64,000 nucleotides of DNA, taken from contig NZ_CP025017.1 in NCBI RefSeq assembly GCF_002953715.1, forward strand, positions 1-64,000, in the 5' to 3' direction. The stretch comes from Rhizobium leguminosarum (lineage in GTDB: Bacteria; Pseudomonadota; Alphaproteobacteria; Rhizobiales; Rhizobiaceae). This document shows positions 8,157 to 15,829 of the stretch, piece by piece. The first letter of the stretch is position 1. Every line of letters starts with the position of its first letter. Below the pieces are notes generated by a model. It searched no databases. It was not told the DNA's origin and worked only from the letters and a program-made list of their open reading frames with translations. A program made the position numbers and the translations under genes.

Positions 8157-8710
8157 TGAACGATATGAGCGATACGTTTCTCTATACCAGCCCTCTCGAC
8201 CCGCGCACCAAACCGCTGATCGATGAATTGATCTACGAATATGACAGCCGCTACGGCAACCATTTCAATGCCGAAGGCGCTGCGGCCGAGCTAAACCGCT
8301 ATCCTCCTGAAGCCTTTGCGCCGCCTGACGGCAATTTTCTCCTGTTGATCCGTGATGGCGAAACCATCGGCGGCGGCGCCTTCAAGAACTATGACGAACG
8401 CACGGCCGAGTTCAAACGCATCTGGACGCGCTCTGATCTGCGCCGGCAGGGCCTTGCCCGCAAGGTGCTGGTGGAACTGGAGACCCAGGCCGCCCGCCAA
8501 GGCTATTCCCGCATCTACCTGACGACCGGCTTTCGCCAGCCCGAAGCCGTCGGCCTCTATCTGAACTACGGCTACAGCGCTCTCTTCGACACCTCAGCCG
8601 ATCCCGAGATCTACAAGAGCCTGCCCTTCGAGAAGGACATTACCCATCTCGCTGAGCCTGCTCACGAAGATGCCGAACCGCGCCTGCGCGTGGCCGGTGC
8701 AAATTTCTGA
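8156..8710 (+). CDS. GNAT N-acetyltransferase (SnaA-like)
   Basis: A 184-residue GNAT-fold acetyltransferase. The acetyl-CoA pyrophosphate loop is RRQGLARKVL, preceded by the strand AEFKRIWTRSDL and followed by the YLTTGFRQPEAVGLYLNYGY motif common to amino-acid-modifying GNATs. In the S-(2-succino)cysteine pathway the first step is N-acetylation by SnaA/SnaB, which fits this gene between the deacetylase and the importer. The ATG at 8156 is coupled to the upstream stop; GTG at 8153 and ATG at 8165 are less likely. Substrate assignment is by context only. Confidence 0.85.
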   Translation: MNDMSDTFLYTSPLDPRTKPLIDELIYEYDSRYGNHFNAEGAAAELNRYPPEAFAPPDGNFLLLIRDGETIGGGAFKNYDERTAEFKRIWTRSDLRRQGLARKVLVELETQAARQGYSRIYLTTGFRQPEAVGLYLNYGYSALFDTSADPEIYKSLPFEKDITHLAEPAHEDAEPRLRVAGANF

Positions 8711-8747
8711 AAACGGCAAAGACCGACAATCATAAAAGGGAAGCACA

Positions 8748-10523
8748 ATGGCACTGACGACGGATTTCGCCGGCATCGATCCCGGCAGCAGGACGGCAGG
8801 GTCGAAGGATCATTCCCGTTACCGCATCGTGCCGGCGCGCCATCCCGGCCGCCTGGCAGGCACGATCTTTGCCGCGCTCGTCATCGTCGCCGTGCTCTAT
8901 TCCATCTTCACCAATCCGCGCTGGGGTTGGGGCGTCTTTGCTGAATGGTTCTTTGCCGAACCAGTGCTCGTCGGTCTCGGCAGGACGCTGCTTTTGACCG
9001 TGCTTGCCGCCATATCCGGTTCCATCCTCGGAACGGCTCTGGCGCTCGCCCGCGTTTCCAAGTCGCCGCTGCTCTCCGGTCTTTCCTGGGGCTATATCTG
9101 GCTGCTGCGCTCGATTCCGGTCATCGTGCTGCTGCTGATCCTGAACAATCTCGGCTATCTCTACGAGACGATCAAGATTGGCATTCCCTTCACCGATACC
9201 GTTTTCCTCCACTATCCCACAGTGCAGTTGCTGACGCCCTTTGCCGCCGCCTTTCTCGGCCTGACGCTCAACCAGTCGGCCTTCTTCGCCGAGATCGTGC
9301 GCGGCGGTATTCTCTCGGTGGATCACGGACAGCTGGAGGCCGCCGCCGCACTCGGTCTGCCACGCCGTCGCCAGGCCTTCCGCATCGTGCTGCCGCAGGC
9401 CATGCGCTCGATCCTGCCGACCGGCTTCAACGAACTCATCGGACTGGCCAAGAGCACCTCCATGGTCTACGTGCTGGCGCTACCGGAGCTCTTCTATACG
9501 GTCCAGGTGATTTACCGCCGCAATCTCGAAGTCATTCCGCTGCTAATGGTCGCGACCGTCTGGTATCTGATCATCATGACGGTGCTGTCGATCGCTCAGC
9601 GCTATATCGAGCGCTACTTCTCCAAGGGTGCCGTGCGCAACCCGACGCCATTGCCCTTCCAGGCATTTTTCGAGCGTTTCCGCCGTCCGCTGCCTGTCCT
9701 CGATACGGCGACCGACACCGTGCGCAAGATCGGTTTCCAGGATGCGGCAACGCTGCGGGCCGCAGGCGGCGCGGTGCGCATTCACGGCATTTCCAAAAGC
9801 TTCGGCTCGCTGAAGGTGCTCGATGATGTCGAGCTCAGCCTTCCCGCCGGCAGCGTGACCGCCATCCTCGGTCCGTCCGGCTCCGGCAAGTCGACGCTTC
9901 TGCGCGCCATCAACCATCTGGAGCGTGTCGATGAGGGTTTCATCTCGGTCGACGGCGATTTCGTCGGCTACAGCAGGAAGGGCGACACGCTCTACGAGCT
10001 CAAGGAGAAGGATATCCTCAAACGCCGCGCCGATATCGGCATGGTCTTCCAGAGCTTCAATCTCTTCCCACATCTGACCGTGCTCGAAAACCTCGTCGAG
10101 GCACCGATCCAGGTTCGCGGCATCGGCCGCGAGGAGGCGGTGCAGCTGGCGCAGGAGCTGCTGGCACGCATCGGCCTCAGCGACAAGATCAATGCCTATC
10201 CGCGCCAGCTTTCCGGCGGCCAGCAGCAGCGTGTCGCGATCGCCCGCGCACTGGCGCTCCGCCCGAAGGTGCTGCTCTTCGACGAGCCGACCTCGGCGCT
10301 TGATCCCGAGCTCGTCGGCGAAGTGCTCGACGTCATCAAGGAACTTGCCCGCACCGGCACGACGCTCGTCATCGTCACCCATGAGGTCGGTTTTGCCCGC
10401 GAAGTCGCCGACACGGTCGTCTTCATGGACAGCGGCCGCATCCTGGAGGCTGGCCCGCCGGCCCGCATCTTCGCACAAGCGGAACATCCCCGTACGCGGG
10501 AATTCCTCGCCAAGGTTCTCTAG
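8748..10523 (+). CDS. Amino-acid ABC transporter, fused permease and ATPase
   Basis: A 591-residue fusion of a polar-amino-acid permease and its ATPase. Residues about 40-290 form a HisM/GlnP-type permease with several membrane segments and an EAA loop (EAAAALGLPRRRQAFRIVLPQA). Residues about 340-591 form a GlnQ-type ATPase with Walker A GPSGSGKST, signature LSGGQQQRVA and Walker B LLFDEPTSALD. Bacillus yxeN and yxeO encode the same two parts separately. The gene is followed by two binding-protein genes, so this looks like a complete importer for a cystine-like or S-substituted cysteine substrate. The ATG has AAGGGAAG upstream. Confidence 0.93.
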   Translation: MALTTDFAGIDPGSRTAGSKDHSRYRIVPARHPGRLAGTIFAALVIVAVLYSIFTNPRWGWGVFAEWFFAEPVLVGLGRTLLLTVLAAISGSILGTALALARVSKSPLLSGLSWGYIWLLRSIPVIVLLLILNNLGYLYETIKIGIPFTDTVFLHYPTVQLLTPFAAAFLGLTLNQSAFFAEIVRGGILSVDHGQLEAAAALGLPRRRQAFRIVLPQAMRSILPTGFNELIGLAKSTSMVYVLALPELFYTVQVIYRRNLEVIPLLMVATVWYLIIMTVLSIAQRYIERYFSKGAVRNPTPLPFQAFFERFRRPLPVLDTATDTVRKIGFQDAATLRAAGGAVRIHGISKSFGSLKVLDDVELSLPAGSVTAILGPSGSGKSTLLRAINHLERVDEGFISVDGDFVGYSRKGDTLYELKEKDILKRRADIGMVFQSFNLFPHLTVLENLVEAPIQVRGIGREEAVQLAQELLARIGLSDKINAYPRQLSGGQQQRVAIARALALRPKVLLFDEPTSALDPELVGEVLDVIKELARTGTTLVIVTHEVGFAREVADTVVFMDSGRILEAGPPARIFAQAEHPRTREFLAKVL

Positions 10524-10615
10524 CGCCTGATAGCGCTGGCGAAATGCCGGGCCGCGACGGGCTGTTCCGGCCGAATTACAATAACCACAACCTAAAGATG
10601 AAATGGAGAAGGGGC

Positions 10616-11560
10616 ATGACATTTACAGATAGGGCAAGACTACTGATAGCGGGAGCCGTCACCATGGCCGCGATCGGTTTCGGTTCAGCGCAGGCGCAGC
10701 AGAAGTTCGATCTCAGCCCCGAGCAGCCGAACCGGCTGCGGGTGGAAAAGAACGAGAAGCGCATTGCCGAAGTCAAGGACTTCAAGTTCGTCGAAAACGG
10801 TGTCTTCACCGTCGGCATCAGCTCGAGCGGCAATCTGCCGCTGCATGATTATGCCTCCGATTCCAGGACCGTCATCGGTTATGACGTCGATCTGGCGCAG
10901 GCCATCGCCGACAGCCTGGGTCTGAAACTTGAACTCGTTTCCGTTGCCTGGGCCGATTGGCCGCTGGGGCTGACCTCCGGAAAGTTTGACGCGGTGATCT
11001 CCAACGTGACCGTCACCGAAGAGCGCAAGGAGAAATTCGACTTTTCGACGTATCGCAAGGATGAGCTTGGCTTCTACGTCAAGGCCGACAGCCCGATCAC
11101 CTCGATCAAGCAGCCGAAGGATATTGCCGGCCTGAAGGTGATCACCGATGCGGGCACCAACCAGGAGAAGATCCTGCTGGAATGGGATCGTGAGAACGTC
11201 GCCGCCGGCCTGAAGCCGATTGAGGTGCAATATTATGACGACGACGCAGTCAAGGATCTCGCCGTTCAGTCCGGCAGAGCAGACACCGTCTTCAGCGTGA
11301 ACGCGACGCAGGCCTATTCGGCGGGGATAAACGGCAAGACCAAGCTTGTCGGCACTGTCAGCGGCGGTTGGCCGATCACGGCAGAAATTGCCGTCACCAC
11401 GCGCAAGGGCAGCGGTCTGGCTGCTCCCTTGACCGATGTCGTCAATGACCTGATCGCGAGCGGCGCCTATCGGAAGATTCTCGATACGTGGAACCTCGGT
11501 CCTGAGGCGATCGACAAGGCCCAGACCAACCCGCCAGGCCTGCCAAAGAGCGGTTCCTGA
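10616..11560 (+). CDS. Periplasmic amino-acid-binding protein (SBP family 3), copy 1
   Basis: A 314-residue secreted binding protein. The Sec signal ends near AQAQQ at about residues 25-29. The mature part has the family-3 core: VFTVGISSSGNLP, VIGYDVDLAQAIADSLG, FDAVISNVTVTEERKEKFDFS and GLKVITDAGTNQEK. The ATG at 10616 is chosen because it is preceded by GGAGAAGGGG and starts the signal peptide; an upstream in-frame ATG at 10544 would place 24 non-signal residues in front. It belongs to the importer at 8748 and is nearly duplicated by the next gene. A strong hairpin follows the stop. Confidence 0.92.
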   Translation: MTFTDRARLLIAGAVTMAAIGFGSAQAQQKFDLSPEQPNRLRVEKNEKRIAEVKDFKFVENGVFTVGISSSGNLPLHDYASDSRTVIGYDVDLAQAIADSLGLKLELVSVAWADWPLGLTSGKFDAVISNVTVTEERKEKFDFSTYRKDELGFYVKADSPITSIKQPKDIAGLKVITDAGTNQEKILLEWDRENVAAGLKPIEVQYYDDDAVKDLAVQSGRADTVFSVNATQAYSAGINGKTKLVGTVSGGWPITAEIAVTTRKGSGLAAPLTDVVNDLIASGAYRKILDTWNLGPEAIDKAQTNPPGLPKSGS

Positions 11561-11573
11561 TCAGTTCCTATAG

Positions 11574-11594
11574 GCCGGCGGCATTGCCGCCGGC
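11574..11594 (+). other. GC-rich intercistronic hairpin after binding protein copy 1
   Basis: Nine-pair perfect stem (arm GCCGGCGGC) with a 3-nt loop and no U run, between the two binding-protein genes. More likely an mRNA-stability or processing element than a terminator, because the next gene continues the operon. Confidence 0.6.
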
Positions 11595-11626
11595 TACCCT
11601 GCCTGACAGTTTGGAGATTAAAGACG

Positions 11627-12562
11627 ATGATTGTCCTTCCGGCATTCCGGACCCTGCTGATCGCCGCCATGGCGTCGGCCCTTTCCTTTGGCGCAACCCA
11701 TGCAGCCGAGGATTTCGACCTCAGCCCAGAGCAGCCGGGCCGGCTTCACGCCGCCAGGAACGATGCGGCTATCGCTGCGATCCCGAAGGATTTCAAGTTC
11801 GTCACGTCAGGCAAATTCACCATCGCCGTCAGCCCCGGCGGCCCGCCGCTTGCCACCTATGCCACCGACGCCAAGACCGTGGTCGGGGCAGATCCCGATT
11901 ATGCCTATGCCATCGCCGACAGCCTCGGGCTGACGCTGGAGATCGTGCCTGTCGCCTGGATCGACTGGCCGCTCGGCCTCGTCTCGGGCAAGTATGATGC
12001 CGTCATCTCCAATGTCGGGGTCACCGAGCAGCGCAAGGAAAAGTTCGATTTCTCCACCTATCGCCAGGGCCTGCACGGTTTCTTCGTGAAATCCGACAGT
12101 CCTGTCACCTCGATCAAGGAGCCCAAGGATGCGGCCGGCCTCAGGATCATTGTCGGGGCCGGCACCAACCAGGAGCGCATCTTGGTGAAGTGGAGCGAGG
12201 AAGATGTTGCCGCGGGCCTGAAGCCGATCGAGCTGCAATATTACGACGACGAGGCGGCAAGCCTTCTCGCGCTGCGGTCCGGCCGGGCCGATGTCATCGT
12301 CCAGCCGCATGCACAGCTCGTCTTCATCGCCGCGCGCGACAAGAACATCAAGCGCGTGGGCACGCTGAGCGCCGGCTGGCCGGATCGCTCGGATGTCGCG
12401 ATCACCACCCGCAAGGGGAGCGGGCTGGCCGATGCGCTGACTGTCGCCACCAACGGCCTGATCAAGGATGGCACCTACGCAAAAATCCTCGACCACTGGC
12501 ATCTCTCCGAGGAAGCCTTGCCGGCATCCGAGACCAACCCGCCCGGCCTGCCGAAATACTGA
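11627..12562 (+). CDS. Periplasmic amino-acid-binding protein (SBP family 3), copy 2
   Basis: A 311-residue paralogue of the preceding gene. Both share the mature start F-DLSPEQP-RL, the motif GLKPIE-QYYDD and the C-terminal TNPPGLPK. The signal peptide runs to about residue 26 (FGATHAAEDF). Family-3 motifs FDFSTYRQGLHGFFVK and GLRIIVGAGTNQERI are present. Two diverged binding proteins serving one fused transporter suggest a widened substrate range. The ribosome site is TTGGAGATTA. Only 7 bp separate its stop from the next monooxygenase gene. Confidence 0.92.
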   Translation: MIVLPAFRTLLIAAMASALSFGATHAAEDFDLSPEQPGRLHAARNDAAIAAIPKDFKFVTSGKFTIAVSPGGPPLATYATDAKTVVGADPDYAYAIADSLGLTLEIVPVAWIDWPLGLVSGKYDAVISNVGVTEQRKEKFDFSTYRQGLHGFFVKSDSPVTSIKEPKDAAGLRIIVGAGTNQERILVKWSEEDVAAGLKPIELQYYDDEAASLLALRSGRADVIVQPHAQLVFIAARDKNIKRVGTLSAGWPDRSDVAITTRKGSGLADALTVATNGLIKDGTYAKILDHWHLSEEALPASETNPPGLPKY

Positions 12563-12569
12563 TCATCGG

Positions 12570-13607
12570 ATGGCACGAGTGGGCAACATATCCATCAGCC
12601 ATATCGGCTTCCTCACCCCCGGCAATTATCCCGACGGCGATCCGTTGTCGGGATTGGAGCAGACGCTTGAGCAGCTGCAATATGGCGAAGATCTGGGCTT
12701 CGACAGTGCCTGGGTCCGCCAGCGGCACCTGGAGCCGGGTATCTCTTCCGCGAGCGCCTTCCTGGCGGCGGCGACGCAGCGCACCAGCCGGATCGAGCTT
12801 GGAACCGCGGTCATTCCGATCGGTTATGAGAGCCCTTACCGGCTGGCCGAAGACCTCGCCACCGTCGATGTTCTGTCGCGCGGGCGGCTGAACATCGGCG
12901 TCAGCGCCGGCCGGCCGCTGCATGCCGAGCTGATCGCTCCGCTCGTCTTCGACGGCGACTGGACGGGTTACGATTTCTCGCATGATCGCGTGCGGCGCTT
13001 TGCCGACAATCTGCGCGGCACTTATCTCGGCGACGAGCAGACCTTGATCAAGACGCCCTTCGGCCCGCAGCGGCCGCGGCTGCAGCCTTATGCCAAGGGC
13101 TTGATCGACCGGATCTGGTATGGCGGAGGGTCGCAGCGCTCGGCCGAATGGGCCGGCCGCAATGGCTTCAACCTGTTGACCGGCAATGTGATAACCGGCG
13201 AGGGGACCGATGATTTCTTCACCGCACAATCGCGGCTGATCGAAACCTATCGCGCCGCCGGCACGCAGCGCCGGGTCGCGCTGGGCCGCGTCATCGTGCC
13301 TTTCGATAGCGCCGATGCCGCAACGCGGCGCCGGTATCGAGACTATGCCGATGGCCGCCACGAGCGAACCCTTTCACCGCAGGGCGAGCGGCGCACCCTG
13401 TTCGCCCGTGATGTCGTCGGCACATCGGACGAGATATTGGAGGACCTTTTTGCCGATCCGATCCTGCCCGAGGTCGGCGAGTTGAGGCTGGAGCTCCCTT
13501 ACGAGTTCGAGCACGAGGAATATCGCCAGATTCTCCACGACTTCGTGACAACAATCGCACCGGAGCTCGGATGGAAAGCGCCATCCGACATTCGGGCCGC
13601 TTCCTGA
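12570..13607 (+). CDS. Luciferase-like flavin monooxygenase
   Basis: A 345-residue flavin-dependent oxidoreductase of the luciferase superfamily: ISHIGFLTPGNYPDGDPLSG at the N-terminus, EDLGFDSAWVRQRHL near 42-56, RTSRIELGTAVIPIGYESP near 71-89 and LSRGRLNIGVSAG near 103-115. It is the last gene of the tight run from 4573. The ATG at 12570 lies 7 bp after the previous stop; longer in-frame starts would overlap the binding protein and break the luciferase-type N-terminus. It is the third monooxygenase of the locus and probably handles a further S-containing substrate or step. Confidence 0.87.
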   Translation: MARVGNISISHIGFLTPGNYPDGDPLSGLEQTLEQLQYGEDLGFDSAWVRQRHLEPGISSASAFLAAATQRTSRIELGTAVIPIGYESPYRLAEDLATVDVLSRGRLNIGVSAGRPLHAELIAPLVFDGDWTGYDFSHDRVRRFADNLRGTYLGDEQTLIKTPFGPQRPRLQPYAKGLIDRIWYGGGSQRSAEWAGRNGFNLLTGNVITGEGTDDFFTAQSRLIETYRAAGTQRRVALGRVIVPFDSADAATRRRYRDYADGRHERTLSPQGERRTLFARDVVGTSDEILEDLFADPILPEVGELRLELPYEFEHEEYRQILHDFVTTIAPELGWKAPSDIRAAS

Positions 13608-13634
13608 AGCACCATCGAGCAGCAATTCAAAGTG

Positions 13635-13676
13635 TTACAGCGTCCTTTGCGCGTCTGAAAAGACGCGGCGCTGTAA
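13635..13676. repeat. Rhizobial palindromic intergenic repeat
   Basis: Outer arms TTACAGCG/CGCTGTAA flank an inner hairpin CGCGTCT-GAAA-AGACGCG. A related fragment sits at 21818-21846. It could also act as the 3' end of the operon mRNA. Confidence 0.55.
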
Positions 13677-13721
13677 GCCCATTCGACGCCAGAACAATCA
13701 CCTCGCAGGGAACATGCATCA

Positions 13722-14318
13722 GTGACCAAATCGGTAGAATACTTCTTTTCGATCGGCTCGCCCTGGTCCTACATCGGCTTCGACGCCTTCGCCGAACTTG
13801 CGGCGAAGAACGACGTCGTCATCACGCCCTATCTGACGACGGTGGTCGAGGAAAATGGTGGTATCTTTTCGCGCAACCGCCCGGAGATCCGGCGCGCCTA
13901 CTGGACGCGGGACCTCAAGCGGTGGGCGCGCGTACGCGGCAAGGAACTGCGGCTCGAACATCGCCCTGATTTGAGTGATCCGACGCCGGCGTCCCTCTTC
14001 GTGATTGCGGCCTATCTCGACGGACAGGATTGGATCGGCGTTGCCCGCGCCCTGCAGCATGCCTTTTGGAGCGAGGTGAGGGATATCGGCAAGCCCGACG
14101 TGCGCGAGGCGATCGTGACATCAGCGGGTTTCGATGGCGCAGCACTCCTCAGACGACAAGCCGACGACGATGTCCAGAACAAATGGTCGGCAGACCGCGT
14201 GCATGCGCGCGACAGCGGCGTCTTCGGCTTTCCCACCTATGTCTTTGAGGGCGAGATCTATTGGGGACAGGACAATTTGCCCTTCCTCGAACGCCATCTT
14301 CACGGCGACAAGCCTTAG
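13722..14318 (+). CDS. DsbA-family protein (2-hydroxychromene-2-carboxylate isomerase / kappa GST-like)
   Basis: A 198-residue thioredoxin-fold protein with the N-terminal motif YFFSIGSPWSYIG, where a Ser-Pro pair replaces the CxxC of true DsbA. This is typical of HCCA isomerases and kappa-class glutathione transferases, which use glutathione as cofactor. The C-terminal DSGVFGFPTYVFEGEIYWGQD contains the cis-Pro loop. A GTG start at 13722 is used, with AGGGA upstream; no in-frame ATG is near. In this neighbourhood a role in glutathione conjugate or thiol chemistry is plausible but unproven. Confidence 0.82.
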   Translation: MTKSVEYFFSIGSPWSYIGFDAFAELAAKNDVVITPYLTTVVEENGGIFSRNRPEIRRAYWTRDLKRWARVRGKELRLEHRPDLSDPTPASLFVIAAYLDGQDWIGVARALQHAFWSEVRDIGKPDVREAIVTSAGFDGAALLRRQADDDVQNKWSADRVHARDSGVFGFPTYVFEGEIYWGQDNLPFLERHLHGDKP

Positions 14319-14328
14319 GTTTGGAAAG

Positions 14329-14351
14329 CAATTCGGTCGCAATGAATTGCA
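14329..14351. other. Inverted repeat after the DsbA-family gene
   Basis: GCAATTC and GAATTGC form a perfect 7-bp inverted repeat with a 9-nt spacer just after the stop. There is no clear U run, so terminator function is uncertain. Confidence 0.35.
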
Positions 14352-14462
14352 GTGTCCGAGGTCGCAGATGTCGATGACGATCGACATGCAACTTATACGT
14401 CACGAAGCGGCGGTGAACGTTTTTTTCAACCAGGCGAAGAAGGAGAGATGCACGTTCCTTTA

Positions 14463-14487
14463 ATCTATCAATTTTGTAGACAATAGT
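14463..14487 (+). promoter_or_regulatory. Candidate sulfur-regulon operator, site 2
   Basis: ATCTA-N9-TAGAC (14463-14481), within ATTTTGTAGACAATAGT, lies 33 bp upstream of the FMN reductase start. Spacing and distance match site 1 at 4520. Confidence 0.5.
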
Positions 14488-14514
14488 TGAGGCAACGCAA
14501 AGAGAGGAAAAACC

Positions 14515-15075
14515 ATGTCAGGTTTCAAACTCGTCGGCATCGCTGGCAGCTTCAACCGTCCATCGAAGACTTTGGCACTCGTGCGGCACGTCTCCGAACG
14601 TGCGAGCATTCGCTACGGATTTACGAGCAAGAGCTATGATCTGCATGATGTCGGTCCGTCGCTGGGCAGCGCCTTGTGGCGCAAGGATCTCGACGCGCAG
14701 GCCAAGCATGTCGTTGACGAGATCGTGCAGGCCGATGCCCTGATCATCGGCTCGCCAACCTACAAGGGCTCTTATCCCGGCCATTTCAAGCACCTCATCG
14801 ACCTGATCGACCCCCACGAACTTCGGGGCAAGCCGATCATCATCACGGCGACCGGCGGCGGTGACCGGCATGCGTTGATGGTCGAGCATCAGCTTCGGCC
14901 GCTGTTTGGGTTTTTCATGGCCCATACCTTGCCGACCGCCGTTTATGCGTCCGACCGCGATTTCACAGACTATGCGGTTTCATCCGATGCGCTTTTGGCC
15001 CGCATCAACGAAGTGATCGGCGAATTGGCGGCCTTCTTTCCGGGCGCAAACCCGGCCCTGGCGGCAGCCGAGTAA
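14515..15075 (+). CDS. NAD(P)H-dependent FMN reductase (MsuE/SsuE-like)
   Basis: A 186-residue flavodoxin-fold reductase. It has GIAGSFNRPSKT near residues 8-19 for FMN phosphate binding, ADALIIGSPTYKGSYPGHFKHL near 73-94 and TATGGGDRHALMVEHQLRP near 115-133, as in MsuE/SsuE. These enzymes supply reduced FMN to two-component monooxygenases such as those at 4573, 5590 and 12570. It has its own promoter region with the shared TAGAC motif, so it is probably co-regulated with the monooxygenase operon. Ribosome site AGAGAGGAAAA. Three very small genes follow. Confidence 0.9.
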   Translation: MSGFKLVGIAGSFNRPSKTLALVRHVSERASIRYGFTSKSYDLHDVGPSLGSALWRKDLDAQAKHVVDEIVQADALIIGSPTYKGSYPGHFKHLIDLIDPHELRGKPIIITATGGGDRHALMVEHQLRPLFGFFMAHTLPTAVYASDRDFTDYAVSSDALLARINEVIGELAAFFPGANPALAAAE

Positions 15076-15086
15076 GGATCGTCACC

Positions 15087-15284
15087 ATGGCTCGATCTCA
15101 GGAAGCAACGATCACCGATGCGGAAAGGCCGGGGCCAAACGAGCAATTGTGGAGCGTCTTCGAATTCGCCCGACGCTATCGTCTCGCCAAACGCGAGGAG
15201 AACCGCCTGCTGATGCTCTACGGACCGACGGCGTCGCTTCACGTTCTTCTCGCCAATGCACAACGTCATTCGCTGATTTCGTAG
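15087..15284 (+). CDS. Small hypothetical protein (65 aa)
   Basis: A 65-residue soluble, basic protein of unknown function. Its core is VFEFARRYRLAKREENRLLMLYG followed by LHVLLANAQR, which looks like two amphipathic helices; similar short proteins are common in rhizobia to my recollection. It starts 11 bp after the FMN reductase stop with GTAAGGATC upstream, so it is probably co-transcribed. Its stop codon lies within a palindromic intergenic repeat. No catalytic motif is visible. Confidence 0.6.
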   Translation: MARSQEATITDAERPGPNEQLWSVFEFARRYRLAKREENRLLMLYGPTASLHVLLANAQRHSLIS

Positions 15285-15386
15285 AGCAATTCCAGCAAAA
15301 GTGCGCAGCGGTTTTGCGTCCGGAATTGCATGAAAACAAAGAGATAGAGCACTTCCGTGATTCGAAGAAAAACGGAAATGCTCTAG
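15282..15386. repeat. Rhizobial palindromic intergenic repeat, two hairpins
   Basis: The outer ends TAGAGCAATTCC and GGAAATGCTCTA are inverted relative to each other. Inside, AGCAATTCC pairs with GGAATTGC, and GAGCACTTCCGT pairs with ACGGAAATGCTC. The form is typical of palindromic elements scattered in Rhizobium genomes. It may act as a transcription stop or processing site. Confidence 0.55.
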
Positions 15387-15419
15387 CCGAAGAATACCGG
15401 TTCCTGACAGGAGGTTTGC

Positions 15420-15596
15420 ATGAAGCTTGATTTTCAGTTCTGGCTGAAGCTTTCGATCGGCCGGTTCCTCGGCCTGAAGCCGCCCGCTGCACGGGAGCCT
15501 GTAAACGGATTGTTCGCGCGGGACGACGAGCGTGACCGGTCCGCGCGCGAATACGAACTCCATTATTGGGGCACCATGCCCGGCCTTTGGTATTGA
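15420..15596 (+). CDS. Small hypothetical protein (58 aa)
   Basis: A 58-codon reading frame beginning MKLDFQFWLKLSIGRFLGLK and ending YWGTMPGLWY. It is supported by an excellent ribosome site (ACAGGAGGT, seven bases before the ATG) and by two further short genes on the same strand. The N-terminal 20 residues could form an amphipathic, membrane-contacting helix; the remainder is charged and aromatic. Function unknown. It lies between a palindromic repeat and a predicted one-span membrane protein. Confidence 0.55.
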   Translation: MKLDFQFWLKLSIGRFLGLKPPAAREPVNGLFARDDERDRSAREYELHYWGTMPGLWY

Positions 15597-15609
15597 GGAG
15601 AACGGCGTG

Positions 15610-15759
15610 ATGGCGATTGTCGTTGAGACTGGCCTGCGTCGGCACGGTGCGAGAAGAGCGGAAGGCAGCGTCATGTCGCATTTCAGGCATGCGGCCGGAA
15701 TCTGCACGATCGTCAGCTCCTTTACATTCCTGTTCGCCCTGGTGATCGGGTGGATCTGA
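15610..15759 (+). CDS. Small single-span membrane protein (49 aa)
   Basis: A 49-residue protein with a basic N-terminal half and one C-terminal membrane segment (ICTIVSSFTFLFALVIGWI, about residues 31-49). The ATG at 15610 has GAGGAGAA nine bases upstream. Longer frames from 15532 would overlap the previous small gene. No family is recognised. It may be a membrane-tethered regulator or simply a stable small protein; the context of sulfur metabolism is the only clue. Confidence 0.5.
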   Translation: MAIVVETGLRRHGARRAEGSVMSHFRHAAGICTIVSSFTFLFALVIGWI

Positions 15760-15829
15760 TGAGTGATGTCCGATGTTTGCCCCGATCGGGAAAGAGACCG
15801 GCGTGCAGCTTCAGAGAGGATGCCGTCAG

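Noticed and set aside
15532..15759. Longer version (75 residues) of the small membrane protein
   Set aside because: It would overlap the 58-residue gene by 65 bases, whereas the ATG at 15610 has a good ribosome site of its own.
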